DNA of 64,000 nucleotides from Clostridia bacterium (GCA_017468385.1 JAFUIQ010000011.1:65622-129621); one strand, 5' to 3'. Shown: positions 8,771 to 17,505, counted from the stretch's first letter. The notes: generated by a model from the letters alone, not told the origin. Program-made: numbers and translations.

Positions 8771-9340
8771 ATGGAATTCTGGATTTTTTTAATTTGCGCT
8801 GTTCTGCTGTTTTTGCTGTATCCCTATCTACGCTGTTTTGTGAAACGAATTCAATGCGCGCAGAAAATCCACCGGGTGTGCCAGGCGAAAGGATTTCATC
8901 TGCATCCTACTCATTCCCTGTGGTTCCTCGGCCATAAGCGGGCGGGGAAGTGCGACTGTTATATCGAAACGCCGCATAACGTATTTGCCGTAAAACTCTT
9001 TGGCATGCCGGCCCGCATGTGTGTGCTGTTGTTTAAGGAAAACGGCGAATATTTCATACGGCGATATGTGGCTTTGGCCGGCCACGACGGCTCCGGTGTG
9101 CGGTATCCCATCGATTCCAAACCCAGGGCACTGCCCGTATATCATTTCCGTTATCAGTTCAAAGAGTCGTGGGAGACCAAGACACCCCACAACGTTTTGC
9201 TGGTGAATCCCGTTTCCATGGAAATTCGCCGCCAGCCCACAAAAGGCCCCGAGGTGATTCTGGGTGCGGGCGATGTGGTCAACGGAATGGAAATACAGAC
9301 CCTGTCCCGACTGCTGGGCGTATTGGAGAGTGCATTATGA
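8771..9340 (+). CDS. Hypothetical protein with one N-terminal membrane segment
   Basis: A 189-residue protein. ATG 8771 is preferred over ATG 8765 because ACGGAGG ends at 8763, giving a seven-base spacing. Residues 1-20 (EFWIFLICAVLLFLLYPYL) form one membrane helix; the rest is basic and probably cytoplasmic, with HLHPTHSLWFLGHKRAGK and CDCYIETPHNVFAVKLFG stretches and a strand-rich pattern. No family is recognised. It is the first gene of an operon and overlaps the MutS-like gene by four bases (ATGA at 9337). Translational coupling suggests it works with the MutS-like pair, perhaps as a membrane anchor; that is inference. Confidence 0.75.
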   Translation: MEFWIFLICAVLLFLLYPYLRCFVKRIQCAQKIHRVCQAKGFHLHPTHSLWFLGHKRAGKCDCYIETPHNVFAVKLFGMPARMCVLLFKENGEYFIRRYVALAGHDGSGVRYPIDSKPRALPVYHFRYQFKESWETKTPHNVLLVNPVSMEIRRQPTKGPEVILGAGDVVNGMEIQTLSRLLGVLESAL

Positions 9341-10788
9341 GAGAAAATCCCCGTTTGCTGAAGGATTCCTCGGCTGCACGACTGCCGAGGGCATTGTTCC
9401 GTGATTTACAAATGGATTCCATACTCAGCGAAGCGGCCATTGCCGTTTTGCAAGTTCCCTGCGAGAGGGCAGAGATTCTGCGCCGCGGGGAACTTTTCGC
9501 CTTGCTTCAAAACGGCGGGAAGCGGGACAGGGTGAGTCATATCCTATCGGTTCTGACGGATCTTGAGCGGTCGCTTATGGTATTGCGGGATGCAAAGATC
9601 CCCCTGGATATGTATCACCGCCGAAGAGATGCATTCTGTGCGTACATCTGCGCCTGTGAGGTGTTGGCATCCGCGTCGGATCTGGGGAGTTTGTTTGGGG
9701 ACGTGGCGGCATATTATTCCTCTGCGGAAAGACAACAGACCGTCAGCCGAATGAAGGAGGCTTGCCGGATCATAACGGAGCGGCTTCAGGGCTTCCGCAC
9801 GGGACTGCTGACCTTTTCGGACAAAAATTGGCTCACGCCCGATTATGATGCGGTCAGCGAGGCGGAGCGCATCGCCGATTGCGCCTGCAAACTGGGATTC
9901 TCTGTTCCCGAGCGGAAGCAGAGAAACGACAAAATACCGCTTGCGTTGTCGGACGCCCTGGGCCGCCTCTATGGGGCAGAGGTTTCGGAGATAGAAATTC
10001 TGTTCCGAGAATTCGCGGACGTGGATCTGAAGGAGCCGATTTCGTATATTGCCGAGATCCGTTTCTTTTTAGAGATATACGAACTGACGCAAAAAGCGGA
10101 AGAGGCGGGTATCCCCCATTGTTTCCCGGAGATCGCAGATCGACCGCAATTCACGGCAGAGGATCTGTACGATGTGTCCCTTTTGGCGAAGCAATGCGAG
10201 CGTATCGTCCCCAACGATACGGATTTTAAGGAAGCGGAGCCGTTCTGCTTCCTGGTTGGTGCCAACGGGGGCGGCAAGACCACCTATTTGCGGGCGGTCG
10301 GTATCAATCTGGTGCTGTTTCTTTCGGGCTGTCCTGTGTTTGCCACGAAAGCGACCCTATATCCTTTCCAGATCGTTTTGGCCCACTTTCCCAAGGATGA
10401 GCGGTTTGATCACGTGGGACGGCTGGATGAGGAGCGGGCACGCACGGATGAAATGCTGCGGCAATCCGCAGGGCAGGAGGCATTTCTGCTGTTCAATGAA
10501 ACGTTCAGCGGTGCGGACGATACCCGCGGTTTTGTTCTTCTGAAGGAATTGGCGGATCGGATGCGTACTGCCCGGCATTTTGGCGTATACGTGACGCATT
10601 TCCATACGGTGATGACGTTGGATTATCCCGTTCTGTCGGCGGAGATCGATCCCGCTGATGAAAACAAGCGCACCTACCGTATTGTCAAAGCCAAAGGAAA
10701 CGCCTCGTCGTATGCCGCCGATATTCTGAAAAAATACGGACTGGACAAGGATTCTTTGCGGAAACGGAGGGGTGGATATGGTAAATAG
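9337..10788 (+). CDS. MutS-like ATPase A (MutS core and ATPase domains only)
   Basis: A 483-residue protein starting in the ATGA overlap. It lacks the N-terminal mismatch-reading and connector domains of MutS (usual length about 800-900). Residues 60-290 are helical, like the MutS lever/clamp region. The ATPase has Walker A GANGGGKT at about 308-315, a signature-like helix GRLDEERARTDEML, a Walker B strand AFLLFNETFSG with Asn387-Glu388, and an H-loop region VYVTHFHTV. Canonical MutS has Asp-Glu in Walker B; here Asp is replaced by Asn. The end is basic (LRKRRGGYGK). It overlaps gene B by 11 bases, so the two are probably made at 1:1 and may form a heterodimer. A role in mismatch repair is unlikely; the true role is unknown. 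Confidence 0.8.
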   Translation: MRENPRLLKDSSAARLPRALFRDLQMDSILSEAAIAVLQVPCERAEILRRGELFALLQNGGKRDRVSHILSVLTDLERSLMVLRDAKIPLDMYHRRRDAFCAYICACEVLASASDLGSLFGDVAAYYSSAERQQTVSRMKEACRIITERLQGFRTGLLTFSDKNWLTPDYDAVSEAERIADCACKLGFSVPERKQRNDKIPLALSDALGRLYGAEVSEIEILFREFADVDLKEPISYIAEIRFFLEIYELTQKAEEAGIPHCFPEIADRPQFTAEDLYDVSLLAKQCERIVPNDTDFKEAEPFCFLVGANGGGKTTYLRAVGINLVLFLSGCPVFATKATLYPFQIVLAHFPKDERFDHVGRLDEERARTDEMLRQSAGQEAFLLFNETFSGADDTRGFVLLKELADRMRTARHFGVYVTHFHTVMTLDYPVLSAEIDPADENKRTYRIVKAKGNASSYAADILKKYGLDKDSLRKRRGGYGK

Positions 10789-12247
10789 TCTTTTGTTTTG
10801 TAAAGAGAATCGCCATGCCGGATCATTGGATGCAAGAATACCGTATCAGCTTTCCCTGGACCGTTCCTTTTCCTATATTTGTGCCGACAGCCAAAAGCGG
10901 GAGCAGTTTCTGTCCGTCATATCGGATTGGACGGATGATGCGGAAACCATATCGTATCGCCGGGAGATTCTTTCGGATTTTTATAGCAATCCCTCGCTGC
11001 TGGCGGAGATGCTTTCCCTGAGTGGCCGATGGGAAGAGTTGCGTTTATCCCACAAAAGCGGGGATCGTGAGGGATACCGCCTGCGGGCGGAGCGAAATAC
11101 CTCCCCCATCGCGGCAAAGAATATCCTGCAGGCGCAGGCTCTTGCCTGCAAGCGGGCGCTGCTGTTCATCAAAGCCTATGGGGAGATGCTGTCTGCATAT
11201 GATTTGCACTCCCGGGGATTGACAGCCTTTCGTGACGCTTGCCGGGAGGTGTATGAACACCCGGAGTTTCCCCATCTGATTACGTTCTGCGCTCAATACG
11301 AGAACTTCAGCGCCAGCGGATTTCTGGATTTCAAGTTTACCTTGCATGAGGACGGGCGCATCGCCCGATACGAATGGATCAATCACAGATACATTCACGT
11401 CAGTGATCCGGACATCCGGAAGAGCGGATTTTCCCTTTTCAAAAAGACGGCGGAAGTGGTTCACCCCTGTGTGCGTGTGTACCCGCCTGCGGATGGGTTC
11501 TTTGACAATTTGGCCGTAGGCGCTCTTGCCGAGCTGTCCCGGATCTTCTCATCCGTTTTTGAGCAGATCGCGGCACGCCTGGGGAATCTCTGTGCCGATC
11601 TGGATTTTTATGACACAGCCTGTCAGTATATCCACACCCTGGAGGCGAAGAAGATCCCGTACTGCTATCCCGGGTTTTCTGCGGATAACAGTATGCGTAT
11701 ACATAAGTTATACGATCTGTATCTTTTGATGACGAAAGCCAGTCCGTCAGAGGTGGTGCCAAACGATGTGGAAATGACAGCGGAATCGGGTGGGATCCTG
11801 GTGTTTGGGGACAACGGAAGCGGAAAAACCGTCTACTTGCGTTCTGTGGGAACGATGCAGGTTTTGGCGCAGGCCGGATTGCCTGTGCCGTGCGAGCGGG
11901 CGGAAATACCGCTCTTTTCGCAGATCGGCGCTCAGTTTTCCGAGGCCGAGAAGGAATTCCTTGAGGGCAATGAGGCGGGCCGCTTTGAGCAGGAAGTGCG
12001 GGAACTGGCGGGGATGGTGGATACTTTGCAGGAAGGTGCGCTGGTGTTTTTGAACGAGACGTTCCAAAGCACCGCCTACGCCGAGGGAGCGGAAGGCTTG
12101 TATCATCTGCTGAAGCACTTTTCCGCCTCGGGTATCCGCTGGATCCTTGTGTCCCATCTGCGGCAGTTGGAATCCATGTTTTCCCACGGAGACGCAACCA
12201 TTTTGCACATGGCGGAGGGGTATACTTTGCAAAGCGGGACTGTGTGA
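10778..12247 (+). CDS. MutS-like ATPase B, paralogue of A
   Basis: A 489-residue protein. ATG 10778 follows GGAGGGG by five bases, inside the end of gene A. Same architecture: a helical lever region, then Walker A GDNGSGKT (344-351), AGRFEQEVRELAGMVD in the position of the MutS STF signature helix, Walker B ALVFLNETF with Asn426-Glu427, and WILVSHLRQL at the H-loop. Asn again replaces the Walker B Asp, so the change is shared by both paralogues and is not a random lesion. The N-terminal DNA-mismatch domain is absent. There are 77 bases between its stop and the ATG at 12325, with a separate promoter for the ABC genes inside. Function unknown. Confidence 0.8.
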   Translation: MVNSLLFCKENRHAGSLDARIPYQLSLDRSFSYICADSQKREQFLSVISDWTDDAETISYRREILSDFYSNPSLLAEMLSLSGRWEELRLSHKSGDREGYRLRAERNTSPIAAKNILQAQALACKRALLFIKAYGEMLSAYDLHSRGLTAFRDACREVYEHPEFPHLITFCAQYENFSASGFLDFKFTLHEDGRIARYEWINHRYIHVSDPDIRKSGFSLFKKTAEVVHPCVRVYPPADGFFDNLAVGALAELSRIFSSVFEQIAARLGNLCADLDFYDTACQYIHTLEAKKIPYCYPGFSADNSMRIHKLYDLYLLMTKASPSEVVPNDVEMTAESGGILVFGDNGSGKTVYLRSVGTMQVLAQAGLPVPCERAEIPLFSQIGAQFSEAEKEFLEGNEAGRFEQEVRELAGMVDTLQEGALVFLNETFQSTAYAEGAEGLYHLLKHFSASGIRWILVSHLRQLESMFSHGDATILHMAEGYTLQSGTV

Positions 12248-12289
12248 GAACAGTTCAACCAAAGAGCGAGCGACTAAACCAACGCTCCA

Positions 12290-12318
12290 TTTACATTTCC
12301 TCACGGCAGTGATATGCT
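12290..12318 (+). promoter_or_regulatory. Promoter of the ABC exporter pair
   Basis: TTTACA (12290-12295), a 17-base spacer and TATGCT (12313-12318). An ATG at 12325 begins exactly where transcription should start, so either a leaderless mRNA starts there or the downstream ATG 12358 is used with a 33-base leader. Confidence 0.6.
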
Positions 12319-12357
12319 GAAGCTATGAGAGATTTTACGGAGGTAGAAAGAGACAAT

Positions 12358-14187
12358 ATGAAACTTTCTCAATTGTTCAAAAAGAAAAAATCCGATAAGA
12401 TAAAAATGCCCATTCGGCGAATTATATCGAATAATATTTTCATGCTTCGTATGGCCCATCGCAGTGTGCCGGGGCTTCTGCTCTGTGATATTGTTGTGAC
12501 TGTCGGGGCTGCCCTTACTTCGTTTTTGACTTCCACATATATGCTTCGCTATGCACTGAACGGAATCGCAGAAGGGAAGAGCTTCTCCGGTATTGCTGCT
12601 TTTGTCCTGGTGTGTCTGGCCGCCCAGCTCCTTTTGGGGTGGAGTCAATCGTTTTTTTACAGTAAGGTGTATCCCGTCAAGACCTGTAAGATGACAAACG
12701 ATATCCGCAAAGTGGTTTACGAGAAAGCGGCCCAGGTGGAGTTGGGGTGCTATGAGAATCCGGAGTATTACGATACGTATGTCAAAGCCATAAACGAATG
12801 CACATCCCGGGCGCAGGCAGTAATGGGGTCCGTGGGGAACATCGTATATATAATTACCAATTTCTCTGCCAATTTCGGGTTATTGCTTGCCATCGATCCT
12901 CTCTTGCTGCTCTTCGCGCTGCTTCCCCTGATGTGCATCCCGATTACCGCCGTTGCCAATAAAATTGTGTACAACCGAAATATGGAAATGACCGCGGCGA
13001 ACCGACGGAAGGAATATACCCGCCGCACCTTTTATCTGTCCGATTACGCCAAGGAGATGCGGCTTTCCAATATGCCGGCACTGATGCTGGAGCGTTTCTG
13101 GGAGGCTGGCACCCGTGTGATTGACATCATAAAAAAATACGGTTTTCGGGTGATTACGCTGAACTATCTGAAAACGGAATGTCTGGAAATGCTGACTCCC
13201 CTGAGTGCCACTATGTATGCGGTCTGGAAGACGCTGGGGGCGGGCACGATGGGATACGGAGACTGTGTGGTTGTGGTGAATTCCATCAGCACGGTGGCGT
13301 ATTCCCTGACAAACATTTCTGACACCTTACTGAAATTCCAGGATCATGCGCTGTATATTGAAAATCTGCGGAAATTTCTGGAATATTCCCCCAAAATCAC
13401 CGATGGGGATAAACCGCTGCCCGCGGGCGGAGATATCGTTCTTGAGAACGTCTCCTTCCGGTATGAGGGGGCTGAGGGATATACTCTGCGCAATATCTCC
13501 ATGCGGCTTGGCGAAAAAGAAAAAATCGCCATTGTGGGACACAATGGCGCCGGAAAAACCACGCTGGTGAAATTGCTCCTCCGTCTGTATGACGCGGAGG
13601 GCGAGATTACATACGGCGGGGAGAAAATATCCGACTTCGCTTTGCGGGAATATCGGGACGCGTTTTCTGCCGTGATGCAGGACTTCCATCTCTTTGCCTT
13701 GCCTGTGGCGGAGAATGTGCTCCTGCGCCCCCAAAATCCGGAGGATGAGGAGGTTATTATAGAATCCTTGAAAAAGAGCGGACTGTATGAGAAGGTAAAA
13801 GGATTTGAAAATGGGGCGAACACCGTGATGACAAAAGAGTTTGACCCGAACGGTGTGCAGATGTCCGGCGGTGAACAGCAGAAGTTGGCCATTGCTCACG
13901 TGTATTCCAAGAACAATCGCTTTGTGATTTTGGATGAGCCATCCAGTGCGCTGGATCCCATAGCGGAGCACGAGATGTACGAGAGAATGAGTGAGGCGTG
14001 CCGGGATTGCGGTATGATATTTATCTCCCACCGTTTGTCCTCGGCTGTGTCCGCCGATCGGATTTATCTTATGGAAAACGGAGAGATTGCCGAGGTGGGC
14101 ACTCATAGGGAACTGATGGAGTTGAACGGCCGTTATGCGGAGATGTTCCGCCATCAGGCAGAGAATTACGCGGAGGTGGCAGTATGA
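12358..14187 (+). CDS. ABC exporter half-transporter 1 (TMD-NBD fusion)
   Basis: A 609-residue protein if started at ATG 12358 (MKLSQLFKKKKSDK). An in-frame ATG at 12325 would add 11 residues and would suit a leaderless transcript; the only good AGGAGG-like site (ACGGAGG) lies 14 bases before 12358, so the start is uncertain. Residues 35-320 hold about six membrane helices. The nucleotide-binding domain has Walker A GHNGAGKT (about 394), Q-loop VMQDFHLF, signature MSGGEQQK (about 502), Walker B FVILDEPSSALD and an ISHRLSS H-loop. It resembles exporters of peptides or small molecules. The next gene overlaps by four bases (ATGA), so the two half-transporters probably form a heterodimer. Confidence 0.88.
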   Translation: MKLSQLFKKKKSDKIKMPIRRIISNNIFMLRMAHRSVPGLLLCDIVVTVGAALTSFLTSTYMLRYALNGIAEGKSFSGIAAFVLVCLAAQLLLGWSQSFFYSKVYPVKTCKMTNDIRKVVYEKAAQVELGCYENPEYYDTYVKAINECTSRAQAVMGSVGNIVYIITNFSANFGLLLAIDPLLLLFALLPLMCIPITAVANKIVYNRNMEMTAANRRKEYTRRTFYLSDYAKEMRLSNMPALMLERFWEAGTRVIDIIKKYGFRVITLNYLKTECLEMLTPLSATMYAVWKTLGAGTMGYGDCVVVVNSISTVAYSLTNISDTLLKFQDHALYIENLRKFLEYSPKITDGDKPLPAGGDIVLENVSFRYEGAEGYTLRNISMRLGEKEKIAIVGHNGAGKTTLVKLLLRLYDAEGEITYGGEKISDFALREYRDAFSAVMQDFHLFALPVAENVLLRPQNPEDEEVIIESLKKSGLYEKVKGFENGANTVMTKEFDPNGVQMSGGEQQKLAIAHVYSKNNRFVILDEPSSALDPIAEHEMYERMSEACRDCGMIFISHRLSSAVSADRIYLMENGEIAEVGTHRELMELNGRYAEMFRHQAENYAEVAV

Positions 14188-15986
14188 GTGAGAAAAAGAA
14201 TCGTACATCCCCGAAGAATGTGTTGAAGAACAATCTTTGGATGATAGGGTTTGTGTGGAAATATACCCCCGGTTATGTGATCTGGATTGTACTGGAAGGG
14301 ATCCTCTGGGGTATTAACAACTCGGTGGGGATTATCTATACAAAGAATCTGCTGGATGCCTTGGGCGACGGTGCCGCGTTCCGTAAGGCGGCAGGCGTGA
14401 TTTTGACGTACGCAGTATACTTGCTTTTGTTCCATGTGTGGCATTACTGGTATTGGAACTATTATCACGCTGTTGTCCGGGAAAAACTCCACCTTGGTAT
14501 ACATAAGGATTTGTTCCGTCAGGCAGTGCGGCTGGATATCTCCCGCTACGATGATCCCGTTTTCTACAACGATTTCGTTTGGGCGATGGATCAGGCCTAT
14601 TCCCGCGCCGCCGGCGTTATGGAGGATACGGGAAAGCTGATCAACCGCACGGTGGCATCCTTTACGCTTACCGGTGTGCTGTTCAGTGTGGATGCAGCAA
14701 CGGCAGTTATCATTCTGGGACTCGCGGGACTCCGTGTTTATTTGACTTCCCGCAGCAATCGGATGTATTTGCAGTACAGCGAAAGCATCAATCCGCTGGA
14801 GCGGAAAACACAGTACATCAACCGTGTGTTCCGTTTGCAGGACTATGCCAAAGAGATGCGCGTTACCCGGGTCAGTGAGAATCTGCTCCATGAACTGGAT
14901 GACAACACGGAAAAGATCAAAGAAGTGGAGCGGACCTTCGGGCAGAAACGTCTCACATTGGATACACTTCATGATGTGCTTCACGCCCTCGGAACCGGTG
15001 CGCCGCTGCTTCTGATCCTGTATAAAGTGATGATCACGGGCACGGTGGGCTTGGGTGGTTTTGCGATAGCCATGAATGGCATTTGGACCATGTCCTGGCT
15101 GATTGGCGACTTGATCAACCGCATAATGAAATACCACGAGCACGGTATCTTTGTGGAGAAGATCCGCTGTTTCATGGAGTGTGAGCCGCAAATCCAAAGC
15201 GGGGAACAATCCGTGCCGCCCATGGAATCTATGACCTTGCGCGGTCTGACGTTCTCCTATCCGGGAAAAGAATCGGTCCATGCCCTGGAGGATGTGAATC
15301 TGGACATCCGCCGCGGGGAGAAGATCGCCATCGTTGGCTATAACGGTGCGGGCAAGACCACGCTGACCAAACTGCTCATGCGGTTGTACGATCCGGACAG
15401 CGGAGAGATTCTGTATAACGGAAAGAATATAAGGGAATACAAACTGGACGAGCTGCGCGGCCGCGTGGCCGCCGTGTTCCAGGATTATCGGATATTTGCC
15501 GCTTCGCTGGCGGAGAATGTGGCCGGCGGCGTATACACGGAGGATATGGAAGAGAAGGTGAGGGGGGCTCTGGAAAAGAGTACGTTTGGAGATAAACTGC
15601 AGAAGTTGCCCGACGGCCTCGATACCCCGCTTACCCGTGAGTTTGATAACAGCGGTACGCAGTTGTCGGGAGGGGAACAGCAGAAGGTGGCGATTGCCCG
15701 TGCCTTCTTCAAGGATGCGGATCTGATCATTCTGGATGAGCCGTCCAGCGCTCTGGATCCGGATGCGGAGTATGCACTCAATCAGGCGATTGCATCCTAT
15801 GCGAATCAGAAAACCGTGATCTTCATCTCCCATCGGCTCTCCACCACGCGCCATGCGGATCGGATCTATATGTTCGAGGAAGGAAAGATCATTGAATCCG
15901 GCAGTCATGAAGAACTGATGGCGCTGGACGGAAAGTACGCCTATATGTTCAACCTCCAGGCGGAGAAGTACCAGACCGCATCGTGA
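14184..15986 (+). CDS. ABC exporter half-transporter 2 (TMD-NBD fusion)
   Basis: A 600-residue paralogue of the preceding protein, starting in the ATGA overlap. Membrane helices occupy residues about 20-320. The nucleotide-binding domain has Walker A GYNGAGKT (about 385), Q-loop VFQDYRIF, signature LSGGEQQK (about 495), Walker B LIILDEPSSALD and FISHRLSTT. Both ATP sites of a heterodimer would have the catalytic Glu after Walker B, so neither half is degenerate. No C39 peptidase domain is present and no precursor-peptide gene is visible between 8771 and 16130, so the cargo is unknown. It could export the product of the radical SAM operon upstream, but the two sets have separate promoters. Confidence 0.88.
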   Translation: MSEKKNRTSPKNVLKNNLWMIGFVWKYTPGYVIWIVLEGILWGINNSVGIIYTKNLLDALGDGAAFRKAAGVILTYAVYLLLFHVWHYWYWNYYHAVVREKLHLGIHKDLFRQAVRLDISRYDDPVFYNDFVWAMDQAYSRAAGVMEDTGKLINRTVASFTLTGVLFSVDAATAVIILGLAGLRVYLTSRSNRMYLQYSESINPLERKTQYINRVFRLQDYAKEMRVTRVSENLLHELDDNTEKIKEVERTFGQKRLTLDTLHDVLHALGTGAPLLLILYKVMITGTVGLGGFAIAMNGIWTMSWLIGDLINRIMKYHEHGIFVEKIRCFMECEPQIQSGEQSVPPMESMTLRGLTFSYPGKESVHALEDVNLDIRRGEKIAIVGYNGAGKTTLTKLLMRLYDPDSGEILYNGKNIREYKLDELRGRVAAVFQDYRIFAASLAENVAGGVYTEDMEEKVRGALEKSTFGDKLQKLPDGLDTPLTREFDNSGTQLSGGEQQKVAIARAFFKDADLIILDEPSSALDPDAEYALNQAIASYANQKTVIFISHRLSTTRHADRIYMFEEGKIIESGSHEELMALDGKYAYMFNLQAEKYQTAS

Positions 15987-15997
15987 ATACAGAAAAG

Positions 15998-16027
15998 CGC
16001 CCTTGTACAGATTTCTGTGCAGGGGCG
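15998..16027 (+). terminator. Likely terminator after the ABC pair
   Basis: A 13-bp stem with two G-U pairs (CGCCCTTGTACAG / CTGTGCAGGGGCG) and an ATTT loop, eleven bases after the stop. The following T-run is weak (TTCCATTT). Confidence 0.6.
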
Positions 16028-16132
16028 TTCCATTTAATGCGTGTGATGGCAAAAACAAATCCGAACCACTTTCGCTTTGCGAAATAGTTCGGATGGGAAG
16101 GGCTCAATGAATTATCGAATAACGAAAAAAGA

Positions 16133-16158
16133 AGACACCCGAACAAGTTCGGATGTCT
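16133..16158. terminator. Bidirectional terminator, mainly of the tRNA-Glu gene
   Basis: AGACACCCGAAC / GTTCGGATGTCT pairs with one mismatch and a two-base loop. T-runs occur on both strands: TTTTTTT on + and TCTTCTTTTTT on the complement, just beyond the tRNA 3' end. Confidence 0.75.
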
Positions 16159-16163
16159 TTTTT

Positions 16164-16238
16164 TGGTGACCCGTGGGGGAATCGAACCCCCGTCTTCGCC
16201 GTGAGAGGGCGACGTCTTAGCCGCTTGACTAACAGGCC
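16164..16238 (-). tRNA. tRNA-Glu (anticodon CTC)
   Basis: On the complement strand, a 75-base cloverleaf with encoded CCA. Acceptor stem GGCCTGT pairs with ACGGGTC; anticodon stem TCGCC/GGCGA encloses loop CTCTCAC with anticodon CTC (reads GAG). The T arm GGGGGTTCGATTCCCCC is perfect. It stands alone between terminators. Confidence 0.95.
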
Positions 16239-16327
16239 ATTTCGTTTCAGCCTGTATAGTATATCATATGTCTTTACAAAAAGCAAGACCTTTTTCGAAA
16301 AAAGTTGAAAAATATTTTTGAAATCCT

Positions 16328-16870
16328 TTACACGCACCCGGTCAGCGTGACGATCCGCGGGGTATGATGGATCGCGGGCAGAAAACGCTCCAGCACATCG
16401 GCGGTGCGGAGGCGGATACTGCTGGTGTTGATGCAGGGGTGACAGCAGAAATATTCCTGCTCGTACACATCCCGATCGATGAGCAGCTGCACCCGGTTTT
16501 CCCGATCGTTGGCCAGCCCCATGACGGTGACCGATCCCGGCGTCAGATCCAGATAATTCCGCATATGATTCTCGTCCGCGAAGGAAAGGCGGGTGCTTCC
16601 GATCTGGGCGGACAGCTCCTTGGTTTTGAACGGCTTGTCCCCGGGCATCAGGAGCAGATAAAAGGCGCTCCCGTTGCTGTTGCGCAAAAACAGGTTCTTA
16701 CACATCCGGGTGCCGAAGGCGCAGTCGATGGCGGCGCAGGCCTCCATAGTGAAGGCGGGCTCGTGATCGATCCGATCGTAGGGGATGGACAGGGAATCCA
16801 GCAGGGCATAGCAGGCTTGCTCCTGGGGGATGCGGGATTCGTCGTGGGGATTTCCGCAGTAGACGGTCAT
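16328..16870 (-). CDS. ProX/YbaK-type prolyl-tRNA editing protein
   Basis: A 180-residue protein. ATG 16870 (complement) is chosen over the longer frame because it has GGAGAAACACT before it and the promoter lies just upstream. It matches the trans-editing ProX/PrdX family (INS-domain fold), which hydrolyses Ala or Cys mischarged on tRNA-Pro: IDHEPAFTMEACAAID, KNLFLRNSNGSAFYLLLMPG and PGSVTVMGLANDRENRVQLLID are family-type segments. Length is normal for free-standing members. It is a single-gene unit next to tRNA-Glu. Confidence is high for the family and lower for the exact amino acid edited. Confidence 0.85.
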   Translation of the reverse strand: MTVYCGNPHDESRIPQEQACYALLDSLSIPYDRIDHEPAFTMEACAAIDCAFGTRMCKNLFLRNSNGSAFYLLLMPGDKPFKTKELSAQIGSTRLSFADENHMRNYLDLTPGSVTVMGLANDRENRVQLLIDRDVYEQEYFCCHPCINTSSIRLRTADVLERFLPAIHHTPRIVTLTGCV

Positions 16871-16900
16871 AGTGTTTCTCCGATCCGGGGATTTTTGGAT

Positions 16901-16929
16901 ATGGTAGCACATCTTTCGAAAAAAAGCAA
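16901..16929 (-). promoter_or_regulatory. Promoter of the prolyl-tRNA editing gene
   Basis: On the complement, TTGCTT (16924-16929), a 17-base spacer and TACCAT (16901-16906) with an extended TGC before the -10. Confidence 0.6.
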
Positions 16930-16991
16930 GAAAAAATGGAAGGAAATTTACAACCCCGCACAAATACGTTCACACATGGGCGGCGGAAATG

Positions 16992-17000
16992 TGCTACAAT
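16992..17000 (+). promoter_or_regulatory. Extended -10 promoter element
   Basis: TGCTACAAT, a TGn-extended -10, about 30 bases before ATG 17031. No good -35 is found at 17 bases; TTCACA lies 20 bases upstream. Confidence 0.45.
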
Positions 17001-17030
17001 ATATGCAATCCAATGAAATCAGGTGGCATG

Positions 17031-17441
17031 ATGGGAAACTGGAAAAATAAATTGATCGCATTTATGTACGGTCGCTACGGCGTGGATGCCTTGTACTACG
17101 CGCTGAATACGCTGTGGATTGTTTTGTGGATCGTGGGGATGTTCACGGGATTCTGGCCCCTGACCGCCCTGGCATGGCTGTGCCTCGGCTATATGTTTTT
17201 TCGCATGCTTTCGCGGAACATTGCCCGCCGCCGGGCGGAAAATGACCGCTTTCTGAAGATCTGGAATCCGATCCGAAGCTTTTTCAGCCTGCAATGGCGG
17301 CGGATCAAGGAATGCCGCACCGCGGTGTATCGGAAATGCCCGGATTGCGGTTCCATGCTTCGCCTGCCCCATCGCCGCGGCAAGCATACGGCCGCATGCC
17401 CCCGCTGCGGACGGCGATTTGATGTACGGATTCTGTTCTGA
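17031..17441 (+). CDS. Small membrane protein with a C-terminal zinc ribbon
   Basis: A 136-residue protein. ATG 17031 lies four bases after AGGTGG; the ATG at 17028 is too close. Residues 20-65 contain two adjacent hydrophobic helices (TLWIVLWIVGMFTGFW, ALAWLCLGYMFFRML). A basic linker follows, and the C-terminus has a treble-clef or zinc-ribbon pattern CPDCG...CPRCG near residues 102-128. Likely both ends are cytoplasmic. This kind of protein is widespread in Clostridia but I know no function for it. It stands alone, convergent with the permease gene. Confidence 0.7.
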   Translation: MGNWKNKLIAFMYGRYGVDALYYALNTLWIVLWIVGMFTGFWPLTALAWLCLGYMFFRMLSRNIARRRAENDRFLKIWNPIRSFFSLQWRRIKECRTAVYRKCPDCGSMLRLPHRRGKHTAACPRCGRRFDVRILF

Positions 17442-17505
17442 CGGCGAAAGAGCCGAATGCCATCATAACAGCAAGCTGCTGCATGTCGATGCGGCGGCTT
17501 TTGAT

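Noticed and set aside
8771-12247. Calling the two ATPases true MutS mismatch-repair proteins
   Set aside because: They lack the mismatch-binding domains and have Asn in place of the Walker B Asp, and they sit beside a membrane protein and exporters, not beside mutL.
12248-12357. Possible small peptide between the MutS-like and ABC genes
   Set aside because: The interval is occupied by a promoter and the two alternative starts of the exporter; no separate frame with a ribosome site was found.
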